64,000 bases of DNA, taken from Neofusicoccum parvum (lineage: Eukaryota; Ascomycota; Dothideomycetes; Botryosphaeriales; Botryosphaeriaceae). The stretch's first letter is position 1. Each line of letters begins with the position of its first letter. The stretch is from NCBI GenBank assembly GCA_020912385.1, contig CP087220.1:1536859-1600858 (forward strand), written 5' to 3'. The notes below the pieces were generated by a model. It saw nothing but the letters and a program-made list of their open reading frames with translations. It made no database searches and was not told where the DNA came from. Shown here piece by piece: positions 48,440-58,500 of the stretch. Made by a program: the position numbers and the translations under genes.

Positions 48440-48532
48440 GCTGTGCGATCGCACAGCACCTGGATTGTATGGGGAAAAATCGTCGGGTGGGCTGTGCGCG
48501 CACCGCACAGCAATTACCGCACAGCTATTAAA
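48440..48532 (+). other. TLH unit C iteron array
   Basis: Palindrome GCTGTG-CGATCG-CACAGC at 48440-48457 (spacer itself palindromic). The direct half-sites are GCACAGCAATTACC (48505-48518) and GCACAGCTATTAAA (48519-48532), period 14. An extra inverted half-site, GCTGTGCG, lies at 48491-48498. Confidence 0.85.
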
Positions 48533-48652
48533 GCGAGGTGCTCGGATCGGGCCTAAACTTGGTCAAGTTATAGAGCGCGTCCCCGCGACCACTTTTTATA
48601 TGAGCCACCATAAAATCCGACCGCTGCGTCGTGAGAAACCAGCCACTTGGGG

Positions 48653-48695
48653 TAAGAGTAGGGTTAGGGTTGGAGATTTTGATGGGGTAAGGGTG
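48653..48695 (+). repeat. interstitial telomere-like motif, TLH unit C
   Basis: GGGGTAAGAGTAGGGTTAGG followed by a short GGGGTAAGGG; the same block precedes copies A (18838-18882) and D (54984-55030). Confidence 0.8.
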
Positions 48696-50404
48696 ATCCG
48701 TGCGCCAGTAGCGGCGGCGGCGGCGATAGTAGTAGTAGTAGTGGCATTTACCAGCTTTTCTCACATACCAGCACCATTCTCTCTAGCAACTTTCAGCATT
48801 AGCCAGCCAATACTAGCTAGCGTACTAAATGGCGACAGCGTACTTTTATCACCAGGCAGAATACCGGCTCGCGATCTGCAGGGAGTGCCGGTACGCGGTA
48901 TGGCCGGACCAGGTAGAAGGCCACTTGCAGGGGAAACACCACCGGATGGGCCGGAAGCAGGCGGAGCTGGTCGGTGGTGAGGTGAGAAGCTAGCATGGCT
49001 TAGTTGCATTCTCGAGCGAGCTGGAAGTGCCAGCCCGGGTGCAACGGCCCGTCACAGGGCTACCACTGTTCAAGGACGGGCTGCTGTGCCAGAAGGACCC
49101 CGGCAGCTGCCGGTACGTCTGTAGGAACGAAAAGATGATGAAAGAGCACTAGTACACGAAGCATGGATGGTCAATCAGAGGAGGAGGCAAAGGCCGGCAG
49201 AGTAGGATAGTAGAAGAGGGGTTAAAGAGGAGGTTCCAAGAGGCGGTAAAGCAGGTCCACTACCAGCGCTTCTTCCCCACCTTCCACGGCTCGCAGTACT
49301 TTGAAGTCTGCCAGCCGGAGCCGGAGCAAGCAGCGCAGGAGGACCAGGCGCAGCAGCCCGCCAAGGGAGGAGAGCAGCTGTGGCAGCAGGCGTGGAATAA
49401 GGCAAACCAGAACTGGGAGGAGCTGGAGAAGCGGGCGCGGGCGACCATCGAGGAAGGGGAGAAGGACGAGGTCAGCCCGTGGCTGGACAGGACGCAGTGG
49501 CTGCCGTACCTGGCGCGGCTGGACCGCGACGATCTGCTAGCGTCGGTTGAGGAGCCCAACACCACCAACAACCCAGACAGGCCAGAGGAGGAGGAGGCGG
49601 CGGCGGCAGCCATCTGGAAAGCCATAGACGACGTTGCGCGCATCGGCCAGCAGGCGGTAACCCAGCAGGTCGGCATATTCATCCGCATGGAGCTGATGAG
49701 GACGGAGAAGCACCAGAACCGGTACCACCCGCTGCAGCCGTACATGGAGGAAAACGCGGTCGCGGACAGGTCGAGGGCGTGGAAGCAGGTGCTGATATTC
49801 TTTGTCAGAACACAGCAGGAGCATAACTGGAGAAGCCCAGAGTACAGGTTCACCCGCAGGCAGTCCAGGGCATTCACCAGGCTGATGGAGGAGGCAGAGC
49901 AAGCTGTAAAGAAGCAAGAAGAAGGGAAAGGGGGAGGAAGAGACGAAGAAGAAAGCAAGGAAGAAGAGGGAGGAAGAAGTGATGGTGATGATGATGATGA
50001 TAATGAAGAAGAAGAAGGAGCTGGTTTAGAAGAGCAGTAGCAGCAGCAGCTACCACCAAAGCTGTCCGGGATCTAGAAGGCGTGCTTGGACTTTTGCATT
50101 GAACTGCTGAACCAGAGGATCACGCAGCGCGAGTACGACAGCGCTCTGGTCTGCGCTCTGGCGGTGCAGGGGGTCACGCCCACCGGCTGGAGGGAGCCGG
50201 GTCTGTACACAGCGATTCTGTCGGCCATCATCAAGGTGGGGCGCTTCATGGTGGTGCAGAAGGCGCTGGAGATGGTGGGTCCAGCAGCAGCAGCAGCAGC
50301 AGCAGAAGGGGAGGAGGATGGTGGAGAGGAGTTCAGCAGTGGGGGCAGCGCATGGGACTTTAAGGAGGAGGAGGAGGAGGAGGAGGAGGACAGCGCTGGC
50401 GGTT

Positions 50405-50790
50405 ATGGTAGAGGCGATGCTGGCAGTAGCAGTAGCAGCAGCCGCAGCCAGGGCGGCAGGAGCAGCAGCAGCAGCCAGGGCAGCAGGAGCAGCGCCGGCC
50501 AGGGCAGCGCCGGCCAGGGCAGCGCCGGCCAGAGCAGCAGTGGCCAGGACAGCAGCAGGAACAGCGGCCAGGGCAGCGCCAGGGACAGCAGTGGGCGCAG
50601 CGGGCGCAGCCAGGGCGGCAGGAGCAGCAGCAGCCAGAGCAGCGCCGGCCAGAGCAGCAGTGGCCAGGACAGCGCCAGCAGCAGGACCAGCAGCGGCCAG
50701 GGCAGCAGCAGGAACAGCGGCCAGGGCAGCGCCAGGGACAGCAGTGGGCGCAGCAAGCGCAGCCAGCGCAGCCAGCGCAGCCAGCGCAGC
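50405..50790 (+). repeat. GQGSAGQGS-type coding minisatellite in TLH copy C
   Basis: Tandem and interrupted units of about 18-24 bases (CAGGGCAGCGCCGGC type) encode Ser/Gly/Gln/Arg repeats between the acidic linker and the MKMSCLELV block. It is longer than in copy A (16920-17110) and similar to copy D (56880-57240). Confidence 0.8.
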
Positions 50791-52792
50791 CAGATGAAGA
50801 TGAGCTGCTTGGAGCTGGTGACCAAGATGATGGATAGCTTCATGATCCGAGGCAGCCACAGTCCCATGCAGTGGATACTGGATCTGCGCACTTATGGGAT
50901 GAAGATCCACTACAACACCACCACCAAGGGCCATATGGGATGGAATAGGCGGGAGCAGCTGCTGTACCAGGGCATCCAGTTCACCATGGCCAAGTTCAGG
51001 GGCATGGTGCACGGCTTGCTGAACGACAGTCGCCAGCTGCTGCTCCAGGAGCTGCTGTTTAGCGGCCACAGCCACAAGAAAGAGCATGGGGAAATGGATG
51101 TACCAGCAGTGCCGTGGCATTCAATTAGGGACAACCCAGCCGAGGAGCGCAGAGGGTGGAGCTTTCTGCAGGACCAGCGCACCAGGCTGCCAGCAGACGG
51201 GAACACTTGGCTGTTCAATAGGATCATGGGAATCACTGCTGCGAGGAAGAGGTTCACCAGGAAAAACACGAGCTCGGGCATCAGTAGGCAGGCGGTAGAT
51301 GCATATGCAGCGCAGGTGGCCGAGTTCAGGGAGAAGCTGCTGCTGCTGATGCACATTACTGGTGGACAGCCGGCAAGAGGGCCGGAGATTCTCAGCATCA
51401 GGCACAGTAACACGGCTAAGGGAGGGCACCGCAACATCTTCGTAGAGGATGGGCTGGTCGTGTTCGTCACGCGCTACCACAAGGGGTACGCCATGTCCGG
51501 GGATGTCAAGGTGATCCACAGGTATCTGCCCAGGGAGGTGGGGGAGCTGGTAGTGTGGTATCTATGGCTGGTCTTGCCATTCCACCAGCGCATGCTGGCA
51601 GTGGTGCGTGGAAGCGAGCAGATCTCGGCCCATATATGGCCGGCGGAGGCGGGGGAGAAGAGGTAGACCACAGAGCGCATGAGGGAGGCGATGAAGAAGG
51701 AGAGCAGGATCGGCTTAGGCTAGGAGCTGACGGTCAGGGCGTACAGGGACGTCGCCATTGGCATCAGCAGGCGCTTCATGCGCGGCTCCAGCGCGTTCAG
51801 GGTAGATGAGGAGGGGGGAGGAGAGAATAGGAATGAGCAGGAGCAGGAGCAGCAGCAGATGGAGGTGGGAGAAGACCGGGCAGCAGCAGCCATCACAGAC
51901 GCCTAGGCAGGACACACTTCCCACACCGCAGGCTTGATCTACGCGCGTGGGATGATGGAGCAGGCGGGTGTGGTGGCGGAGAAGAGGCTGCTATTCCGCG
52001 CTTCCAGCACCGACTGGCACCGCTTCTTAGGCTTCCAGTCGGCTTTTAAAAGCCAGGAGCGGGAGGTGGCGGCTTCTAGGAAGAGGAAGCGCTGCCCGTT
52101 TGAGGATGACGCGGACGAGGAGCGGCTGGACCGCTGGGTAAGGCTGAAGAGGGCCAACGTGAAGGAGCAGCTGCAAAGATTGATGGGAAAGGAAGCCGAG
52201 TTCCGCAGCATCCAGGAAGAGGCGGTGACCGCCATCCAGGCTGGAGTGAGCCCGGTGGTGGCAGTAATGCCGACTAGGGCTGGGAAAAGCATCTTGTTCA
52301 TGCTGCCGGCTTGGACGGAGCCAGGAGGAACAATAGTGGTGGTGGTACCGCTCATCGCGCTGCGAGCGGACATGAAAGAGCGCTGCAGTAAGCTAGGCAT
52401 CAGCTGTGCAGAATAGGAGGCGAGGCGGCCACCAGACGCGGAGTCCATCGTGCTGGTCACGCCAGAGGCAGCACTGAGCGACGAGTTCATGACGTTTTTA
52501 AACCGGCTCAGGGCGATGAGGCAGCTGGACAGGATCATCATCGACGAGTGCCACGTGGTGCTGAACGACCAGGTAGACTTCCGCAAGCAGCTGCAGCAGC
52601 TGGGGAAGCTCATAGCGGCAGAAATGCAGATGGTTCTACTCATAGCGACGCTGCCACCCAGCAAAGAGGCGGAGCTGTGGCGCAGGATGGGCTGGACTAC
52701 GGCCGAGGTGGTGGTGTTCAGGGCGGTCACCACCCGCAGAAACATCAGCTACCAGGTGGTGGGGGTGGAGTTGGAGGTGGAGGTGGAGAATG

Positions 52793-52875
52793 GAGGAGGG
52801 AGAGGAGGGAGAGGAGGGAGAGGAGGGAGAGGAGGGAGAGGAGGGGGAGGAGGGGGAGGAGGGAGAGGGGGAGGA
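52793..52875 (+). repeat. (GAGGGAGAG)n minisatellite between the helicase lobes, copy C
   Basis: About eight units of a purine-only 9-mer, GGAGGGAGA, encode Gly-Gly-Arg repeats exactly between motif III and the second RecA lobe. Copy D (59237-59300) has fewer units. Confidence 0.85.
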
Positions 52876-53534
52876 TAGCGAGGAAGACAAGGAGGGAAGG
52901 AGGCGCAGAATAGGAAAATAGAAGAGATGGTGGAAGAGGAACTGCAGGCAACGGTGGAAGGAAAGGTGGTCATCTACTGCAACACAGTGACCAGGGTGAA
53001 GAGCTTGGTGGACGCAGGGCTGTTCCAGTGCGAGGCATTTTACAGCAAGATGTCAGAAGCTAGGAAGAAGGAGGTACTGGAGGACTTCAAGGCGGGAGTG
53101 GTGCGCGTGGTGGTGGCCACCAGCGCGCTAGGCATAGGGATTGATATTCCAGGCATCAGGCTTATCATCCACACGGATGAGCCGCGGGATCTGCTGGACT
53201 ACGCGCAGGAGAGCGGCAGGGCGGGAAGGGACGGGCTGGCCAGCAGAGCAGTGATGGTTCAGGGGGGAGAGAAGAGTAATGACCGGCTGGTAAGGCGGTA
53301 TCTGGACGGGGGGCCGTGCAGGAGGACAGTAATGGACGAGTTTTTAGATGGTAGATTTAGGCGGGTGGAATGCCGGCAGGAGGAGGAGGGGGAAGAAAGG
53401 TGCGATTTTTGTAGAAGTAGAAGGGGAAGGGGGGGAAGGGGAGGGGGGGAGTCTGGGCAAGAGATTGAGATGGTGGATGAGGAGGAGGAGGGGGAGGAGG
53501 TAGACAGGGAGGTAGAGGAAGAACAGAGTATAGA

Positions 53535-53758
53535 CCAGTACCAGCAGCAGCGGCAGCAGCAGGGGCAGCAGCAGTGGTGGAGGGGGGAGCAGCAGCAGCA
53601 GTGGAGGAGGGAGGAGGGGCAGCAGCAGTGGTGGCAGCAGAGGGAGGAGGAGCAGCAGCAGCAGCAGAGGAAGGAGCAGCAGCAGCAGTAGAGGGAGCAG
53701 CAAGAAGAGCAGCAGGAGCAGTGGTGGCAGCAGAGGGAGTAGCAGCAGTGGAGGAAGC

Positions 53759-53790
<32 letters not shown>

Positions 53791-54305
53791 TGGAGGGAGG
53801 AGCAGCAGTGGAGGGAGCAGCAGCAGCAGCAGAAGAAGCAGCAGCAGCAGCAAAGGAAACAGTAGTAGCAGCAGCAGCAGCAGCAGCAGCCACGGCAGCA
53901 GCAGTGGCACCAGCAGCAACAAGAGCAGCAAGAGCAGCAAGAGCAGCAAGAGCAGCAAGAGCAGCAGTGGCAGCAGAGGAAGCACCAGCAGCAAGAGCAC
54001 CAGCAGCAACAGTTACAGCAGCAAAGGGAGCAGCAGCAAAGAGAGCAGCAGAGAAGGCAGCAGTAGGAAAATCAGCAGCAAAGAGAGAAGCAGCAGAGGA
54101 TGCAGCAGCAAAGAGAGAAGCAGCAGGAAAATCAGCAGGAAAGACAGCAGGAAAGACAGCAGGAAAGACAGCAGGAAAGACAGCAGGGAAGACAGCAGGA
54201 AAGACGGCAGGAAAGACAGCAGGAAAGCCGGCAGGATGAAGAGCAAAGTACGCAACAAAGAGAATCAGACAGGCAGGAGTTTCAAAGGCAGCAGCAGCAG
54301 CAAGT
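53535..54305 (+). repeat. CAG-rich trinucleotide tract of TLH copy C
   Basis: About 770 bases of CAG/AGC/GCA with interruptions, including a 15-base tandem unit (CAGGAAAGACAG type) at 54125-54235. One strand is long open in all three frames (Gln, Ala, Ser), so large ORFs here carry no weight. Confidence 0.9.
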
Positions 54306-54315
54306 AGGAATAAGG

Positions 54316-54638
54316 TGTTACGGCGCAGTCGTTGCAGAATGAGGGAAACAGTAGAGAGGCAGCAAGCGGGGCAAAGACACGCGCCGCGAGGAAGACCCAC
54401 AGCAGTCACGTGTGTCACGTGCTGCCAAGGCAGTGCTCTCGCTGCTCCCCTCATAAAAATGAGGAGCAAACAGAGCAGCCCTAGATGCTCTGACTGATCT
54501 GCCCCTCAATATACGGAGCACCCAGAGCAACCATCAGATTGTATAGACCTCTCCTATGTATATAAACTACGCTCCCTAGCATAGCTTTGACCTTTGTGGT
54601 CAACTTCGATAATCAATCTACACCATTGATTAGTAACA
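54316..54638 (+). repeat. putative solo LTR between TLH units C and D
   Basis: A 323-base segment with inverted tips TGTTAC (54316) and GTAACA (54638). It contains CACGTG boxes near 54410-54420 and TGTATATAAACTACG near 54555. It directly interrupts the copy C Gln-rich region. Flanking bases (TAAGG and CGGCC) do not form a duplication, so it may be an LTR left by recombination rather than a clean solo LTR. Confidence 0.6.
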
Positions 54639-54752
54639 CGGCCTTCGCACGCAGTGCTCAGTCACGTGTATTCGTTCACACTTGTTCTCTCCCCTACCTT
54701 GTACCCACTCAAGGTAAACCCTACACGGCTTACCACCCTCTTTGGTGTTTGA
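54639..54752. other. spacer between LTR and TLH unit D
   Basis: 114 bases with no recognised feature, possibly element-internal sequence adjoining the LTR. Confidence 0.45.
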
Positions 54753-54769
54753 TCCTAACCGAAAGACGC

Positions 54770-54866
54770 AAATCCAGCGCGACCGCGCTGGATTTAGATT
54801 GTGTGGGAAAGAATCGTCGGGTGGGCTGGACGCGCACCGCACTGGATTTACCGCACTGGATTTGGA
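54770..54866 (+). other. TLH unit D iteron array
   Basis: Palindrome arms AAATCCAGCG (54770-54779) and CGCTGGATTT (54786-54795) have the 6-base spacer CGACCG. After 43 bases come direct half-sites GCACTGGATTTACC (54839-54852) and GCACTGGATTTGGA (54853-54866), period 14. Confidence 0.87.
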
Positions 54867-54983
54867 GCGAGGTGCTCGGATCGAGTCTACACTCGGTCAG
54901 ATTTCCAAGCGTGGCTCTGCGACCACTTTTTATATGAGCCACCTTAAAATCCGACCGCTGCGTCGTGAGAAAACCAGCCACTT

Positions 54984-55030
54984 GGGGTAAGAGTAGGGTT
55001 AGGGTTGAGGTTTTTTGATGGGGTAAGGGT
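54984..55030 (+). repeat. interstitial telomere-like motif, TLH unit D
   Basis: GGGGTAAGAGTAGGGTTAGG, then GGGGTAAGGG, as in units A and C. Confidence 0.8.
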
Positions 55031-55435
55031 GATCCGTGCGGCGGCGGCGGCAGCAGCGGCGGTAGCAGTAGTAGTAGCAGCAGCATTTACGAGCTTTCTC
55101 ACACCAGCATCATTCTCTCTAGCAACTTTCAGTATTAGCAAGACAATACTAGCTAGCGCACCAAATGGCGACAGCGTACTTTTATCACCAGGCGGAATAC
55201 CGGCTCGCGATCTGCAGGGAGTGCCGGCACGCCGTCTGGCCGGACCAGGTGGAAGGCCATCTGCGGGGGAAACACCACCGGATGGGCCGGAAGCAGGCGG
55301 AGCTGGTCGGTGGTGAGGTTAGAAGCTGGCATAGCTTGATTGCATTCTCGAGCGAGCTGGAAGTGCCAGCCCGGGTGCAACGGCCCGTCACAGAGCTGCC
55401 ACTGTTCAAGGACGGGCTGCTGTGCCAGAAGGACC

Positions 55436-55484
<49 letters not shown>

Positions 55485-55500
55485 CAGTAATAGTAGCAGC
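55436..55500 (+). repeat. (AGC)n run inserted before the second C2H2 finger of copy D
   Basis: About 18 AGC units encode poly-Ser between KDP and the CQYVC zinc-finger start. Copies A and C have only one to three residues at this place (DPGGC, DPGSC), so this is a recent expansion. Confidence 0.88.
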
Positions 55501-58500
55501 TGCCAGTACGTCTGCAGGAATGAAAGGATGATGAAAGAGCACTGGCGCACCGAGCACGGATGGTCGATTGGAGGAGGCAAAGGCCGGCAGAGCAGGATGG
55601 TGGAAGAGGGGTTGAATAAGAGGTTCCAAGAGGCGGTAAAGCAGGTCTACTGCCAGCGCTTCTTCCCCACCTTCCACGGCTCGCAGTACTTTGAAGTGTG
55701 CCAGCCAGAGGAGCAAGCGCAGCAGGAGGACCAGGCGCAGCCCGCCCAGGAGGGAGGGGAGAGAGGGGAGGGAGGAGGGGAGCAGCTGTGGCAGCAGGCG
55801 TGGAACAAGGCGAACCAGAACTGGGAGGAGCTGGAGAAGCGGGCCCGGGCCACCATCGAGGAAGGAGAGAAGGACGAGGTCAGCCCGTGGCTGGACAGGA
55901 CGCAGTGGCTGCCGTATCTGGCGCGGCTGGACCGCGACGATCTGCTAGCGTCGGTTGAGGAGCCCAACGCCAACCCGGACAGGTCAGAGGAGGAGGAGGA
56001 GCCGGCGGCAGCGGCCATCTGGAAAGCCATGGACGAGGTTGCGCGCATCGGCCAGCAGGCGGTGACCCAGCAGGTCGGCATATTCATCCGCATGGAGCTG
56101 ATGAGGACGGAGAAGCACCAGAACCGGTACCACCCGCTGCAGCCGTACATGGAGGAAAACGCGGTCGCGGACAGGTCGAGGGCGTGGAAGCAGGTGCTGA
56201 TGTTCTTCGTCAGGACGCAGCAGGAGCATGACTGGAGAAGCCCAGAGTACAGGTTCACCCGCAGGCAGTCCAGGGCATTCACCAGGCTGATGGAGGAGGC
56301 AGAGCAAGCTGTAAAGAAGCAAGAAGAAGGGAAAGGGGGAGGAAGAGATAAAGAAGAAAGCGAGGAAGAAGAGGGAGGAAGAAGTGATGGTGATGATGAT
56401 GATGATAATGAAGAAGAAGAAGGAGCTGGTTTAGAAGAGCAGCAGCAGCAGCAGCTGCCACCAAAGCTGTCCGGGATCCAGAAGGCGTGCTTGGACTTTT
56501 GCATTGAACTGCTGAACCAGAGGATCACGCAGCGCGAGTACGACAGCGCTCTGGTCTGCGCTCTGGCGGTGCAGGGGGTCACGCCCACCGGCTGGAGGGA
56601 GCCGGGTCTGTACACGGCGATTCTGTCGGCCATCATCAAGGTGGGGCGCTTCATGGTGGTGCAGAAGGCGCTGGAGATGGCGGGTCCAGCAGCAGCAGCA
56701 GCAGCAGCAGCAGAAGGGGAGGAGGATGGTAGGGAGGAGTTTAGCAGTGGGGGCAGCGCATGGGACTTTGAGAAGGAGGAGGAGGAGGAGGAGGAGGAGG
56801 GAGGAGGAGGAGGAGGAGGAGGACGGCGCTGGCGGTTATGGTGGAGGCGATGCTGGCGGCAGCAGCAGTAGCAGCAGCAGTAGCAGCCAGGGCGGCAGGA
56901 GCAGCAGCAGCCAGGGCGGCAGGAGCAGCGCCGGCCAGGGCAGCGCCGGCCAGGGCAGCGCCGGCCAGAGCAGCAGTGGCCAGGACAGCAGCAGGAACAG
57001 CGGCCAGGGCAGCGCCAGGGACAGCAGTGGGCGCAGCGGGCGCAGCCAGGGCGGCAGGAGCAGTAGCAGCCAGGGCAGCGCCGGCCAGAGCAGCAGTGGC
57101 CAGGACAGCAGTGGCCAGGATAGCGCCAGCAGCAGGACCAGCAGCGGCCAGGGCAGCAGCAGGAACAGCGGCCAGGGCAGCGCCAGGGACAGCAGTGGGC
57201 GCAGCCAGCGCAGCCAGCGCAGCCAGCGCAGCCAGCGCAGCCAGATGAAGATGAGCTGCTTAGAGCTGGTGACCAAGATGATGGACAGCTTCATGATCCG
57301 AGGCAGCCACAGTCCCATGCAGTGGATACTGGATCTGCGCACTTACGGGATGAAGATCCACTACAACACCACCACCAAGGGCCATGTGGGATGGAATGGG
57401 CGGGAGCAGCTGCTGTACCAGGGCATCCAGTTCACCATGGCCAAGTTCAGGGGCATGGTGCACGGCTTGCTGAACGACACTCGCCAGCTGCTGCTCCAGG
57501 AGCTGCTGTTTGGCGGCTACAGCAGCCACAAGAAAGAGCATAGGGAAATGGACGTGCCAGCAGTGCCGTGGCATTCCATCAGGGACAACCCAGCTGAGGA
57601 GCGCAGAGGGTGGAGCTTTCTGCAGGACCAGCGCACCAGGCTGCCAGCAGACGGGAACACTTGGTTGTTCAACAGGATCATGGGAATCACTGCTGCGAGG
57701 AAGAGGTTCACCAGGGAAAACGCGAGCTCAGGCATCAGCAGGCAGGCGGTAGATGCATATGCAGCGCAGGTGGCCGAGTTTAGGGAGAAGCTGCTGCTGC
57801 TGATGCACATCACCGGTGGGCAGCCGGCGAGAGGGCCGGAGATTCTCAGCATCAGGTACAGCAACACGGCCAAGGGAGGGCACCGCAACATCTTCGTAGA
57901 GGACGGGCTAGTCGTGTTCGTCACGCGCTACCACAAGGGCTACGCCATGTCCGGGGATGTCAAGGTGATCCACAGGTATCTGCCCAGGGAGGTGGGGGAG
58001 CTGGTGGTGTGGTATCTGTGGCTAGTCTTGCCATTCCACCAGCGCATGCTGGCAGCGGTGCGAGGTGGGAGCCAGCAGATCTCGGCCCACATGTGGCCGG
58101 CGGAGGCGGGGGAGAAGAGGTGGACGACGGAGCGCATGAGGGAGGCGATGAAGAAGGAGAGCAGGATCGGCTTAGGCCAGGAGCTGACGGTCAGAGCGTA
58201 CAGGGACGTCGCCATCGGCATCAGCAGGCGGTTCATGCGCGGCTCCAGCGCGTTCAGGGTAGATGAGGAGGGGGGAGGAGAGAATGGGAATGAGCAGGAG
58301 CAGCAGCAGCAGATGGAGGTGGAGGGAGAAGACCGGGCAGCAGCAGCCATTGCAGACGCCTAGGCAGGACACACATCCCACACCGCGGGCTTGATCTACG
58401 CGCGTGGGATGATGGAGCAGGCGGGCGTGGTGGCGGAGAAGAGGCTGCTGTTCCGCGCTTCCAGCACCGACTAGCACCGCTTCTTAGGCTTCTAGTCGGC

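Larger units (their letters stand above)
48421..54315 (+). mobile_element. TLH unit C, 3' end replaced by an LTR
   Basis: Left edge CTAACCGAAAG at 48421. Contains iteron array, TATA-like TTTTTATATGAG (about 48594), telomere-like block (48653-48690), TLH frame and CAG tract. It is cut at 54315 by a solo LTR, so the zinc-knuckle C-terminus is missing. Confidence 0.85.
48829..54315 (+). pseudogene. TLH copy C: C2H2 - recombinase-like - RecQ helicase, no C-terminus
   Basis: ATG at 48829 (MATAYFYHQAEYRLAICREC). Zinc fingers lie at 48860-49180. The longest clean stretch is 50086-51666 (526 aa), with the Ser/Gly/Gln repeat (50410-50790) and the recombinase-like ITGGQPARGPEI (about 51358) and YHKGY. 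It continues through TAG stops at 51664 and 51721 to RAYR (about 51737) and GHTSHTAGLIYAR (about 51910). The RecQ core has PTRAGKS (51,270 relative G now Arg; 52270-52290), DECH (52541-52552), a lost Thr in motif III (IATLPP), GIGIDIPG (53133) and QESGRAGRDG (53205). Gln-rich CAG tract to 54300. Stops at 48990, 49150, 50038, 50074, 51904 and 52415. The stop pattern only partly overlaps that of copies A and D. Confidence 0.9.
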
